Position numbers and translations under genes: made by a program
Part shown: positions 19,098-27,316 of the stretch, in pieces
Position numbering within the stretch: the stretch's first letter is position 1
Layout: the number at the start of each line of letters is the position of its first letter
Source: Pseudomonas arcuscaelestis
Lineage (GTDB): Bacteria > Pseudomonadota > Gammaproteobacteria > Pseudomonadales > Pseudomonadaceae
Assembly: GCF_016881005.1 (NCBI RefSeq)
Contig: NZ_JACOPV010000001.1
Location: 124,001-188,000, forward strand
Reading direction: 5' to 3'
Length of the DNA stretch: 64,000 bases
The notes under the pieces: model-generated
Database searches by the model: none
What the model saw: the letters and a program-made list of their open reading frames with translations, nothing else
Told to the model about the DNA's origin: nothing

Positions 19098-20321
19098 TCA
19101 GGCCCGCGCCAAGTCTGGCAGATCACCACTAAGGCCAAGAGCCTGACGAACAAACAGGGCCTTCGCTTCAGGCAGTTGTTCCACCCATTTCAGGCCGCTG
19201 TTACGCAGCCAGCGCAGCGGTAGCTGGTCGGCCTGGAACAGGCGTTCAAAGCCTTCCATCGCCGCCATAAGCGCAAGATTGTGTGGCATGCGCCGGCGTT
19301 CGTAACGGCTCAGGACACGGATATCTGCCAGTCGCTCCCCCCGCTCATAGGCGTGCTGGAGCTCTTCAGCCAAGGTGGCTGCATCGAGAAAACCCAGATT
19401 GACGCCCTGCCCCGCCAACGGATGGATGGTGTGGGCAGCGTCGCCGATCAGCGCCAGACCTTCGGCGACATAGCGCTTGGCATGCCGCTGACGCAGAGGC
19501 ACACAAAGCCTTGGGTCGGCTTGCAACACAGCGCCGAGGCGACCTTCGAAAGCGCGCTCCAGCTGTGCACAGAAATCGCTATCGTCCAACTTCATCAGAC
19601 GCTCGGCCTGCTCTGGCGTGGTCGACCAGACAATCGAGCACCAATCCTGCTGGCCGTCCCGCAGCAAAGGCAGGAAGGCCAACGGGCCTTCATCGGTAAA
19701 GCGTTGCCAGGCCGTAGCCTGGTGCGGCTCAGAGCAGCGCACGCTGGTGACAATGGCGTGGTGCAGATAGTCCCATTCACGCGTCTCGCAGCCCGTCAGG
19801 CGGCGCACCGCCGAGTGCGCACCATCAGCCGCGACCACCAGCGGTGCGCGCAAGGTCCGGCCATCGGCGAGGGTCAGCAGCCACTCATCACCAGAGCGGC
19901 GCATCTGCTCAAGACGCGCATTGGCCAGCAAGCCGATTTCGCTGTCATGCAAGCGCTGCAGCAGACCCTCCTGAACCACGCGATTTTCGACGATGTGGCC
20001 CAGCACCTCGGCGTGCACGCTGGCCGCCGAGAAATGGATCTGACCGGTGCCGCTGCCGTCCCAGACACGCATGTCCGAATACGGACTCAGGCGGCGCTCT
20101 TCAATGCCTTGCCAGGCGCCCAGGCGCTCCAGGATCCGCTGGCTGGCCATCGACAGGGCACTGACCCGCGGCTCGAAAGCAGACTGCTCATCGAATGGCT
20201 TGACCGACAGCGGACTGCCATCGAGCAGGAGAATTTCCAGGCCACTGTGCTGAAGTGCCAGGGCCAGGGCGCTGCCGACCATACCGGCACCGACAATCAA
20301 CAGATCTGCGCGCATTTCCAT
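19098..20321 (-). CDS. UbiH/VisC-family FAD-dependent ubiquinone-ring hydroxylase
   Basis: Flavoprotein monooxygenase of 407 residues in ubiquinone synthesis. It has an N-terminal dinucleotide fold (LLIVGAGMVGSALALAL), a central DG motif (VVAADGAHSAVRRL) and the FAD-ribityl motif GDAAHTIHPLAGQGVNLG. It hydroxylates the polyprenylated ring, but whether it acts as UbiI, UbiF or another member cannot be told by eye. The ATG at 20321 or the one two codons later (20315) could start translation; AGG and AAGG sites exist for each. It is the last gene of the ygfB-pepP-ubiH operon. Confidence 0.9.
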   Translation of the reverse strand: MEMRADLLIVGAGMVGSALALALQHSGLEILLLDGSPLSVKPFDEQSAFEPRVSALSMASQRILERLGAWQGIEERRLSPYSDMRVWDGSGTGQIHFSAASVHAEVLGHIVENRVVQEGLLQRLHDSEIGLLANARLEQMRRSGDEWLLTLADGRTLRAPLVVAADGAHSAVRRLTGCETREWDYLHHAIVTSVRCSEPHQATAWQRFTDEGPLAFLPLLRDGQQDWCSIVWSTTPEQAERLMKLDDSDFCAQLERAFEGRLGAVLQADPRLCVPLRQRHAKRYVAEGLALIGDAAHTIHPLAGQGVNLGFLDAATLAEELQHAYERGERLADIRVLSRYERRRMPHNLALMAAMEGFERLFQADQLPLRWLRNSGLKWVEQLPEAKALFVRQALGLSGDLPDLARA

Positions 20322-20324
20322 GCC

Positions 20325-20807
20325 TTAAGCCTGTCTCGCTTGCGGCTTGAGCCGCACGTATAGGGTTTTGTCGACCTGCGCCACCAACTCACCGGCAGCG
20401 TCGCGGATATCGACTTGAAGTTTTGGCAGGTACTTTTTACCGCCTGCGGTGTGCTCGCGAATGTCAGCCAGCAGCTCATCATCGATGCGCAGGTCAGCGA
20501 ACACCGGGCCTTTGCCCGGTGCGATAAAGTCGATACTGGCTGCCTTGTCCCAGACGATGTACTCACGGCCCAGCAGCTCTATCAGCATCAGCATGTAGAA
20601 CGGATCGACCATCGAATAGAGGCTGCCGCCAAACTGGGTTCCCACATAGTTGCGGTTGAACCAGTGCAGGCCCATGCGCACCCTCACATGGCGCAAATCC
20701 GGGCTGATACTCAACACCCGAATACCGGCGCCAATATAAGGCGGATAAAAATTCAGCAGCCAGCGCAGCAGCCGTGCGCGCCGGGCCAGTTTACGCGAGT
20801 CATCCAT
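20325..20807 (-). CDS. DUF4442 hotdog-fold protein, putative thioesterase
   Basis: A 160-residue protein with a hotdog-like pattern (RVRMGLHWFNRNYVGTQFGGSLYSMVDPFYMLML), as in the YiiD C-terminal/DUF4442 group related to PaaI-type thioesterases. The substrate is unknown. It is packed between two ubiquinone hydroxylase genes, with 2 bp to ubiH upstream and about 3 bp to visC downstream, so it is translated from the same message. A role near quinone or acyl metabolism is inferred from this context only. Confidence 0.82.
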   Translation of the reverse strand: MDDSRKLARRARLLRWLLNFYPPYIGAGIRVLSISPDLRHVRVRMGLHWFNRNYVGTQFGGSLYSMVDPFYMLMLIELLGREYIVWDKAASIDFIAPGKGPVFADLRIDDELLADIREHTAGGKKYLPKLQVDIRDAAGELVAQVDKTLYVRLKPQARQA

Positions 20808-20809
20808 GC

Positions 20810-22003
20810 TCAGCTCCGCGGGTCCGGACGGGTTCCCAGGCCCATGGCCTGACGGGCAAACCAGCGCTTGGCTGGAGGCAACAGGTCAAGCCCGAGCAAG
20901 CCCAGGTTACGTCCAGTGGCAATCAATGGCTGGGCGTTGCCGAACAAGCGGGTTACTCGGTCGGAAAAACCCACGGTCATGTCCTGGTCCAGCCGCTGGC
21001 GCTCTCGATAGGCTTGCAATGTGGCAAAGTCACCTGGCACCCCAGGGCCTGCCAACAGGCCTTCAGCCAGCGACTGCACATCACGCAGGGAGAGGTTGAA
21101 ACCCTGCCCGGCAATAGGATGCAGGCTGTGGGCAGCGTTACCCAGAACGACAAGGTGCGGACGCACTTGCTCTTGGGCTTCCACCAATGACAAAGGGTAA
21201 AGATGCCGCGCGCCCACTTGGCGCAAAGCACCCAGGCGATAGCCGAACACATGTTGCAGCTCACCAAGGAAGCTGCGCTCGTCCAGTTCCGCCAGGCGCT
21301 TGGCATCCATACCTGCACGGGTCCAGACCAGCGCACAGCGGTTTTCCGGCAACGGCAACAAGGCCATCGGTCCTTCATCTGTGAAGCGCTCGAATGCCTG
21401 GCCACAGTGGGCTTCACTGGGTGTGATGTTGGCAATCAGCGCACTCTGGTTGTATGGCCGCTGACTGACATGAATGCCCAATTGCTCACGCAACCCGGAG
21501 CGACCGCCATCGGCCAGCACGGCAAGATCGCATTCGACCACGGTGTCGTCATTGAGCGAAAGACGGTAGCCGTCTTCCAGCGCCTGCATGGCTGTCACTT
21601 CAGCCGGACAGCGCCAGCTGACCACATCGGCATCCAGGCCTTTCCACAGGCACTGGCCGAGCCAGGCGTTCTCCACCACGTAGCCCAGGGCAGGAACGCC
21701 TTCCTCCAGGGCATCCAGGCGCGTGGCACCAAAGCGGCCACGGTCAGAAACCTGGATTTGGCGAATGGGTTCGGCGCGACGACTGATCTGCTGCCACAGG
21801 CCAAGGCGCTCGTAAATTTGGCGGGTGCCGTACGATAGAGCGGACGAACGCGCGTCATAGCTCGGCTGGTAAGTGTCGCCGGGTGCAAAGGGTTCAATCA
21901 GCAGGATCGTCCAGCCGCGCGCCTTGGCACCTGCCTGCAGGGCAAGCGCCAAACTGGCGCCGACCAGGCCGCCGCCAATAATTGCCAGGTTCACCCGTTT
22001 CAT
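20810..22003 (-). CDS. ubiH: 2-octaprenyl-6-methoxyphenol hydroxylase
   Basis: FAD-dependent hydroxylase of 397 residues in ubiquinone biosynthesis. The N-terminal Rossmann motif is LAIIGGGLVGASLALAL, the mid-domain LAVLADGGRSGLREQLG, and the FAD motif GNAAHSLHPIAGQGFNLSLRD carries Asn in place of the usual Asp, as is typical of UbiH. Its start overlaps the pepP stop by 4 bp (ATGA), indicating translational coupling. It is a paralogue of the hydroxylase at 19098-20321. Confidence 0.93.
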   Translation of the reverse strand: MKRVNLAIIGGGLVGASLALALQAGAKARGWTILLIEPFAPGDTYQPSYDARSSALSYGTRQIYERLGLWQQISRRAEPIRQIQVSDRGRFGATRLDALEEGVPALGYVVENAWLGQCLWKGLDADVVSWRCPAEVTAMQALEDGYRLSLNDDTVVECDLAVLADGGRSGLREQLGIHVSQRPYNQSALIANITPSEAHCGQAFERFTDEGPMALLPLPENRCALVWTRAGMDAKRLAELDERSFLGELQHVFGYRLGALRQVGARHLYPLSLVEAQEQVRPHLVVLGNAAHSLHPIAGQGFNLSLRDVQSLAEGLLAGPGVPGDFATLQAYRERQRLDQDMTVGFSDRVTRLFGNAQPLIATGRNLGLLGLDLLPPAKRWFARQAMGLGTRPDPRS

Positions 22004-23334
22004 GCCGCGGCACTGCGCGCGGCAGCCATCAAGGCCTCGATTTCAGCGACCGTCTTCGGCACACCGGAGGTCAGGATTTCACAGCCCTGCTTTGTAACCA
22101 CTACGTCATCCTCGATACGTACGCCAATGCCGCGCCACTTTTTCGCGACACTCTGGTTATCGGCACCGATATAGATGCCAGGCTCCACCGTCAGGGCCAT
22201 ACCCGGTTCGAGTACCCGCCACTGACCGCCAACCTTGTATTCGCCGACGTCATGTACATCCATGCCCAGCCAGTGGCCAGCGCGATGCATGTAGAACGCC
22301 CGGTAAGCTTCGCTTTCGATCAACGCTTCGACGCTGCCCTTGAGCAACCCCAACGCCACCAGCCCTTCAGTGATCACTTGAACCGTTGCTTCGTGCGCGT
22401 GATTCCAGTGTTTACCTGGAGCAATAACGGCGACTGCCGCTTCCTGAGCCTTGAGCACCAGTTCGTAGATCGCTTTCTGTTCCGGGGAGAATTGGCCACT
22501 GACCGGAAAGGTCCGGGTGATGTCACTGGCGTAGCAGTCGATCTCACAACCGGCGTCAATCAGAACCAGATCACCATCCTTGAGCAGTGCATCGTTCTCC
22601 TGATAGTGCAGAATGCAGCTGTTGCGTCCGGCAGCAACGATAGAACCATAGGCGGGCATCTTCGCCCCGCCCTTGCGGAACTCGTAGTCCAGCTCGGCCT
22701 CCAGGCTGTACTCACGCAAGCCAGCACGACAAGCCTGCATGGCGCGAACATGGGCGCGGGCAGAAATGGCTGCCGCTTCACGCATCACTTTCACTTCTGC
22801 CGCCGACTTATACAGGCGCATGTCGTGCAGGAGATGATCCAGGGCAACGAACTCGTTCGGTGGCTGGGCACCAAGGCGAGCCTTGGAACGGATCACATTG
22901 ATCCACTCCATCAGGTGACGATCAAACTCGGGGTTGCTGCCCATGGCCGAATACACCCGGTCCCGGCCTTCTATCAGGCCCGGCAGGATGTCGTCGATAT
23001 CGGTAATCGGGAAGGCGTCATCGGCGCCAAAATCACGCACCGCACCTTCCTGCCCAGCGCGTAGCCCATCCCACAATTCCCGCTCGGGATTGCGCTCGCG
23101 ACAGAACAACACGTATTCGCCATGCTCGCGACCGGGAATCAGCGCAATCACTGCCTCCGGTTCAGGGAAGCCGCTCAGGTACTGGAAATCACTGTCTTGC
23201 CGGTACACATGCTCGACGTCGCGGTTACGAATGGCAACCGCAGCGGCAGGCAGGATAGCGATACTGTTGGGCTCCATCTGCGCCATTAGCGCCTTGCGTC
23301 GACGGGCGTATTCCGACTTGGGGATATGGCTCAT
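22000..23334 (-). CDS. pepP: Xaa-Pro aminopeptidase P
   Basis: A 444-residue M24B metallopeptidase that removes N-terminal residues preceding proline. After an N-terminal creatinase-like domain (1-170), the pita-bread domain carries the dinuclear metal ligands Asp260 (VLIDAGCEID) and Asp271 (ASDITRTFP), a His in HRAGHWLGMDVHD, and Glu in LTVEPGIYI and IGVRIEDDV. It lies 22 bp after ygfB and overlaps ubiH by 4 bp. This pepP-ubiH linkage is also known from enterobacteria. Confidence 0.96.
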   Translation of the reverse strand: MSHIPKSEYARRRKALMAQMEPNSIAILPAAAVAIRNRDVEHVYRQDSDFQYLSGFPEPEAVIALIPGREHGEYVLFCRERNPERELWDGLRAGQEGAVRDFGADDAFPITDIDDILPGLIEGRDRVYSAMGSNPEFDRHLMEWINVIRSKARLGAQPPNEFVALDHLLHDMRLYKSAAEVKVMREAAAISARAHVRAMQACRAGLREYSLEAELDYEFRKGGAKMPAYGSIVAAGRNSCILHYQENDALLKDGDLVLIDAGCEIDCYASDITRTFPVSGQFSPEQKAIYELVLKAQEAAVAVIAPGKHWNHAHEATVQVITEGLVALGLLKGSVEALIESEAYRAFYMHRAGHWLGMDVHDVGEYKVGGQWRVLEPGMALTVEPGIYIGADNQSVAKKWRGIGVRIEDDVVVTKQGCEILTSGVPKTVAEIEALMAAARSAAA

Positions 23335-23356
23335 GGGCAGTGGGGTCCCTCTACAA

Positions 23357-23911
23357 TCAGTGCAGCGAAGGTTTGGCTGCAGGTTCGACCGATTTGGCCA
23401 ATTCCGTGTACAGCAATAGCGGCGCGACGCGCAGGTATTCCATCACCTCCATATAGTCGCTCTCACCGTCCTCGGATTCTTCCAGGGCGTCCTGCACCTG
23501 GGAAATAGCATCAAGGTCCTGAAGAACTTCTTTGGCTTCAGTGCTCAGGGTCACGCCAGCGGAGTTCAAACCGAAGCCATAAAGGAAGCCCTTGCACCAC
23601 TCACCCAGCGCCGCAGCGCGGTCAGTCAGCGCCTCGTCGTCGCCCGGCAGCAGCAGTACGATAGTGATATCGTCACCGGCGAGTTCGCCCTTGACCATCT
23701 CCTGCAAGCCGATCAAAGCGTTACGAACATTGTCTGCCGGATCGTTTTCCAGCAGGTGGGCGGCGTCGGCCAACCAGGCCTCCGCATCAAAGCCAGCCCC
23801 AGCGCAACTGCGCCCGAGCAACAGCCCGTGCAGTTCGGCAGGGGATACAGGATGGCCGTTGCTGGTGAGCAAAGTGGCGAAAGCGGTGTACGGCGAATTG
23901 GTAATAGGCAT
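23357..23911 (-). CDS. YgfB/UPF0149 family protein
   Basis: A 184-residue, acidic, helical protein of the UPF0149 family, with the typical N-terminal [19 protein letters not shown] and [13 protein letters not shown]. In P. aeruginosa the homologue influences antibiotic resistance and regulation, but the biochemical role here is not visible. The ATG at 23911 ([11 protein letters not shown]) is used; a TTG two codons upstream is less likely. It is the first gene of the pepP-ubiH operon and is divergent from the TIGR02449/zapA genes. Confidence 0.9.
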   Translation of the reverse strand: MPITNSPYTAFATLLTSNGHPVSPAELHGLLLGRSCAGAGFDAEAWLADAAHLLENDPADNVRNALIGLQEMVKGELAGDDITIVLLLPGDDEALTDRAAALGEWCKGFLYGFGLNSAGVTLSTEAKEVLQDLDAISQVQDALEESEDGESDYMEVMEYLRVAPLLLYTELAKSVEPAAKPSLH

Positions 23912-24063
23912 GGGCAACTAGGCGCCAGACGGCGCAATGACTAGAATGAAGACCTTGTATCCTAGCACCGGCAGGCGCGCCAAGACCATCGACGCGGCCA
24001 ACTCGGAGCAGGCCGGGGCATAAATCGGGCAATCACCCGCCAGACCGAATCGAGTGGCAACCA

Positions 24064-24273
24064 ATGCAAGAGAACGATCTGCAAACGCTGATGGGCCGGT
24101 TCGAGCTGCTGATTGAGCGAGTCGAGCAACTTAAACGGCAAAATGCACTCCTATTAGCTCAGGAAAAGTCCTGGCGCGAGGAGCGTGCCCACCTCATCGA
24201 AAAAAACGAAATCGCCCGGCGTAAGGTCGAATCGATGATTTTGCGACTCAAGGCCCTGGAGCAAGACTCATGA
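24064..24273 (+). CDS. TIGR02449 family small coiled-coil protein
   Basis: A 69-residue, almost wholly helical protein with heptad-like leucines (LMGRFELLIERVEQLKRQNALLLAQEKSWREERAHL, given here only as the region 9-44), consistent with a coiled coil. It resembles ZapB-like small division-associated proteins. Its stop overlaps the zapA start by 4 bp (ATGA), supporting a joint role with ZapA at the division ring. The function is inferred from size, fold and coupling. Confidence 0.85.
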   Translation: MQENDLQTLMGRFELLIERVEQLKRQNALLLAQEKSWREERAHLIEKNEIARRKVESMILRLKALEQDS

Positions 24274-24587
24274 GTTCAAGCAATAGCGTGACCGTTCAGA
24301 TCCTCGACAAAGAATACTCGATCATCTGTCCACCCGAGGAACGCAGCAATCTGGTCAGCGCCGCACGCTACCTGGATGGCAAAATGCGTGAAATCCGCAG
24401 CAGCGGCAAAGTGATCGGTGCCGACCGGATCGCCGTGATGGCCGCGCTGAATATTACCCACGACCTGCTGCACAACCAGGAACGCCCCGAAGCACCGGCC
24501 GGTGGCGCTACTCGCGAGCAGGTACGCGATCTGCTCGAGCGCGTCGATCAGGCATTGTCTGACGATCAAGATTCAAATAAGGGTTAA
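24270..24587 (+). CDS. zapA: Cell division protein ZapA
   Basis: A 105-residue FtsZ-associated protein. The N-terminal domain has the family pattern VTVQILDKEYSIICPPEER, followed by LVSAARYLDGKMREIR and a C-terminal helix for tetramerisation (AALNITHDLLHNQ). It promotes FtsZ filament bundling at midcell. It is translationally coupled to the preceding coiled-coil gene and followed by the 6S RNA gene, a gene order common in gammaproteobacteria. Confidence 0.94.
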   Translation: MSSSNSVTVQILDKEYSIICPPEERSNLVSAARYLDGKMREIRSSGKVIGADRIAVMAALNITHDLLHNQERPEAPAGGATREQVRDLLERVDQALSDDQDSNKG

Positions 24588-24600
24588 GAATCGGTATACT
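24572..24600 (+). promoter_or_regulatory. Promoter of 6S RNA
   Basis: The -10 TATACT (24595-24600) and a weak -35 TTCAAA (24572-24577) are separated by 17 bp, overlapping the 3' end of zapA. Transcription would start about 7 nt downstream, at the 5' end expected for 6S RNA. Confidence 0.6.
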
Positions 24601-24606
24601 GGCGCC

Positions 24607-24785
24607 ACTCCCTGGAGTGCTTGCCAGTCGGTCATGTCCCTGAGCCGATACGCACAACCACGGGGGTTGCACGTGGGGCCGGTGTGCATGTCCGCTTGAC
24701 GGAAAGCCTTAACGCCTCCTGCAATCTCCACCTTGAACTTTCGGGTTCAAGGGCTACACCGACAGCGGTTCGTCGGGGAGCCTGA
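24607..24785 (+). ncRNA. ssrS: 6S RNA
   Basis: About 179 nt between zapA and the 5-formyl-THF cyclo-ligase gene, the classic 6S position. The ends pair (CTCCC near 24608 with GGGAG at 24776-24780). Conserved segments shared with E. coli 6S are CCCTGAGCCGATA (24638-24650), AAGCCTTAA (24705-24713) and CCTTGAAC paired with GGTTCAAGGG (24731-24752). 6S RNA mimics an open promoter and sequesters sigma70 RNA polymerase in stationary phase. The exact ends are estimated. Confidence 0.93.
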
Positions 24786-24866
24786 ATTACCTTTGCACGC
24801 ATTCTAAAGCGGGCAAATTGAGCTGTTGCCCCAAGCGCAACAGCCTTCTCTGGGAACGCCCGTGCC

Positions 24867-25475
24867 ATGACCGACACCGCGCAGCTCACCCGCCCCCAAC
24901 TCCGCCGCTTGCTACGTGATGCCCGTCGAGCCTTGAGCCCGGCCCAGCAACGTCAGGCCGCAGCCGGGTTGTACCGCCAGTTGGCGCAACACCCATTGTT
25001 CCGTCGCGCCCGCCACATCGCCCTGTACCTGCCCAACGACTGCGAGATCGACCCTCGCCTGCTGCTGCGCGAGGCGCAACGTCGAGGCAAGCGTACCTAC
25101 CTGCCCGTCCTGCACGCCTGGCCTAGAAGTAAAATGGTCTTCCAGCGAATCGAGCACGGCGAAAAACTGCGGCCCAATCGCTTTCGCATCGCCGAACCAC
25201 ACATCAACCTGGCACGACAACGACCTATCTGGGCGCTGGATTTGATCCTGCTGCCCTTGGTGGGGTTTGATGAAGAAGGGGGCCGACTGGGGATGGGAGG
25301 CGGCTTCTATGATCGAAGCCTGGCCTATCAAGCCCGCCGCAAAGCCTGGAAAAAGCCTTTGCTGCTGGGCCTGGCGCACGATTGTCAAAAAGTGCAACGA
25401 CTGGCGCAGGCCAGCTGGGATGTGCCGCTACAAGGGACGGTCTCGGACCGTGGCTGGTACCTGGCGCCAGCCTGA
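24867..25475 (+). CDS. 5-formyltetrahydrofolate cyclo-ligase
   Basis: A 202-residue enzyme (YgfA/MTHFS family) that converts 5-formyl-THF to 5,10-methenyl-THF using ATP. It has N-terminal basic residues (RRLLRDARRALSP), the substrate loop HIALYLPNDCEIDPRLLL and the C-terminal nucleotide motif GGRLGMGGGFYDRSL. It follows 6S RNA, as in E. coli where ssrS and ygfA are cotranscribed. The ATG at 24867 begins MTDTAQLTRPQ. Confidence 0.94.
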   Translation: MTDTAQLTRPQLRRLLRDARRALSPAQQRQAAAGLYRQLAQHPLFRRARHIALYLPNDCEIDPRLLLREAQRRGKRTYLPVLHAWPRSKMVFQRIEHGEKLRPNRFRIAEPHINLARQRPIWALDLILLPLVGFDEEGGRLGMGGGFYDRSLAYQARRKAWKKPLLLGLAHDCQKVQRLAQASWDVPLQGTVSDRGWYLAPA

Positions 25476-25493
25476 GAAACGTCAGCGCTGCGA

Positions 25494-25634
25494 TCAACGT
25501 TGTTGAGGATTCACCGGTATTTCGTAGGGAGCATCGAGTTTGCGCTCCCAAAGGCTTTGCGCATAACCGGTAGTGACCACACCCAAACCGAACAGAAACA
25601 CGAGAATCCAGAGCAAGTCCGGTTTGCGATTCAT
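25494..25634 (-). CDS. 46-residue single-pass membrane protein
   Basis: A short ORF starting MNRKPDLLWILVFLFGLG and ending PVNPQQR, below the size limit of many gene finders. Residues 7-24 form one hydrophobic helix after a basic N-terminus (N-in topology), followed by a short soluble tail containing SLWERKLDAPYEIP. A purine-rich GAGGGGGG stretch lies just upstream of the ATG. It is convergent with the cyclo-ligase gene. It is probably a conserved Pseudomonas hypothetical; the function is unknown. Confidence 0.7.
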   Translation of the reverse strand: MNRKPDLLWILVFLFGLGVVTTGYAQSLWERKLDAPYEIPVNPQQR

Positions 25635-25660
25635 TGATTGCCCCCCTCAGGCAAACTGAT

Positions 25661-25683
25661 CACGTTGTCAGCAACGTTTTTTA
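25661..25683 (+). terminator. Candidate rho-independent terminator
   Basis: The short stem ACGTTG/CAACGT with loop TCAG is followed by six T residues on the plus strand. It could end the zapA-6S-cyclo-ligase transcript, although it lies about 190 bp beyond the last stop codon and the stem is short. Confidence 0.4.
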
Positions 25684-25814
25684 GTTGTTGCAGCAGCGTC
25701 AAGCTTAAAAGTGGCGCATTCTCCGACAACCAGCGCCGACACGCAAACCTTGACGCCAACCGACCGTCGGTTTCATGCAACAGGTTATTTCAAATTTAGT
25801 CAGGAGCACCACTC

Positions 25815-26264
25815 ATGGCCTATTGGCTAATGAAATCCGAGCCCGATGAACTCTCCATCAAGGATCTAGCTCGCCTCAAGCAAGCGCGCTGGGACGGCGT
25901 TCGTAACTATCAGGCACGGAATTTTTTGCGCAGCATGGCAGCGGGCGATCAATTTTTCTTCTATCACTCAAGCTGCCCTGAACCCGGTATTGCCGGAATC
26001 GGCCAGATCAGCACCGCCGCTTACCCTGACCCGACGGCCCTCGACCCTCAGAGCCATTACTTCGACGCCAAAGCCAACGATGAAAAAAATCCTTGGAGCG
26101 CCATCGATGTCGTCCATGTGGAGACATTCACCAAGGTTCTAGGCTTGGGCTACCTCAAGCAACAAACCGCCCTGGCAGAACTGCCTCTTGTACAAAAAGG
26201 TAGTCGCTTGTCGGTAATGCCGGTTACCCCGGAGCAGTGGGCCGCAGTACTCGCGTTGCGTTAA
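25815..26264 (+). CDS. EVE domain protein
   Basis: A 149-residue single-domain protein of the EVE (PUA-like) superfamily, with the hallmark start MAYWLMKSEPDELSIKDL, the pocket residues WDGVRNYQARNFLR and DQFFFYHS. EVE domains bind modified bases in DNA or RNA. The target here is unknown. It is monocistronic in appearance; the following efflux operon begins 92 bp later. CAGGAG lies upstream of the ATG. Confidence 0.92.
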   Translation: MAYWLMKSEPDELSIKDLARLKQARWDGVRNYQARNFLRSMAAGDQFFFYHSSCPEPGIAGIGQISTAAYPDPTALDPQSHYFDAKANDEKNPWSAIDVVHVETFTKVLGLGYLKQQTALAELPLVQKGSRLSVMPVTPEQWAAVLALR

Positions 26265-26356
26265 ACAGGGTAGGATTGCGGAGTTTTGACGAACATCAAC
26301 GCACCAGGGTCGGTGCCGCGCCACAATTTGGTGCGAATGCAGCAGGAGGCAAACTG

Positions 26357-27316
26357 ATGAGCCAACATACTCCAAAATTATTTGCTGGCGCTTTGATCGC
26401 CTTGCTCCTGGCCGCTGGTGGCCTGGGCTACTGGAAGTCCCTGCACGACCGCCTGCCTGAGGGTTTGAGCATGGGCAACGGCCGGCTTGAATCCACTGAA
26501 GTACAAATAGCCAGCAAGATTCCCGGGCGCCTGGCCGAAGTACTGGTCGATGAAGGCGACAAGGTCAAGCAAGGCCAGTTACTGGCGCGTATCGACACCC
26601 GCACGCTCGAAGCTCAACGCAGCCAGGCTGAGGCCGAGGTGCTTCGCGCCCAGGAAAACTACTCCGCCGCCCAGGCCAATGTGCAACTGCGCCAGAGCGA
26701 ACTGCTGCTGGCCAGTCAGGAGCTGAAGCGGGTCAAGGAAATCTTCCAGCGTAAATACGCCAGCCAACAACTGCTCGACCAACAGCAAGCCCGCTACGAC
26801 ACCGCAAGTTCAGCAGTGGTCGCAGCCCGCGCGCAATTGGCCGCGATAAAGGCTGCGATTGGCGCTGCCGAAGCACAAGTCGCCCAGCTTACCAGCGAGA
26901 TCGACGACAGCAGCCTGCGCGCCCCCATCGATGGCATTATCCAGCTGCGTCTGGCCGAGCCGGGTGAGGTGCTGGGTGCCGGTGGTCGCGTACTGATGCT
27001 GATCAACCCGAACGACCAGTACATGAACCTGTACCTGCCGGCCTCGACCACCGGCCGCCTGACTGTCGGCGATGAAGCCAGGATAGTTCTCGACGCCCTG
27101 CCGGACAAAGCGCTGCCGGCAAAAATCGCGTTTGTTGCCGCCAAGGCCCAGTTCACGCCGAAACAGGTGGAAACCCGTGACGAGCGCCAGAAGCTGGTGT
27201 TTCGCGTCAAGCTGCGCCTGACCGAACCCAGCGCCGTGCCTCAGGCCAAGCCCGGCATGCCGGGTGCAGGTTACGTGCGCACGGCTGAAGTAGACTGGCC
27301 GGCCAACCTGCAATGA
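26357..27316 (+). CDS. HlyD-family periplasmic adaptor of ABC efflux system
   Basis: A 319-residue membrane-fusion protein. An N-terminal anchor helix (FAGALIALLLAAGGLGYW) is followed by a split biotinyl-lipoyl domain (ASKIPGRLAEVLVDEGDKVKQGQLLARID), a coiled-coil hairpin (about 75-190, rich in Gln and Ala) and a beta-barrel domain. It bridges the inner-membrane ABC exporter to an outer-membrane channel. The ATG at 26357 is chosen because AGGAGG lies 7 nt upstream; the open frame extends to 26237. Its stop overlaps the next start by 4 bp. Confidence 0.92.
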   Translation: MSQHTPKLFAGALIALLLAAGGLGYWKSLHDRLPEGLSMGNGRLESTEVQIASKIPGRLAEVLVDEGDKVKQGQLLARIDTRTLEAQRSQAEAEVLRAQENYSAAQANVQLRQSELLLASQELKRVKEIFQRKYASQQLLDQQQARYDTASSAVVAARAQLAAIKAAIGAAEAQVAQLTSEIDDSSLRAPIDGIIQLRLAEPGEVLGAGGRVLMLINPNDQYMNLYLPASTTGRLTVGDEARIVLDALPDKALPAKIAFVAAKAQFTPKQVETRDERQKLVFRVKLRLTEPSAVPQAKPGMPGAGYVRTAEVDWPANLQ

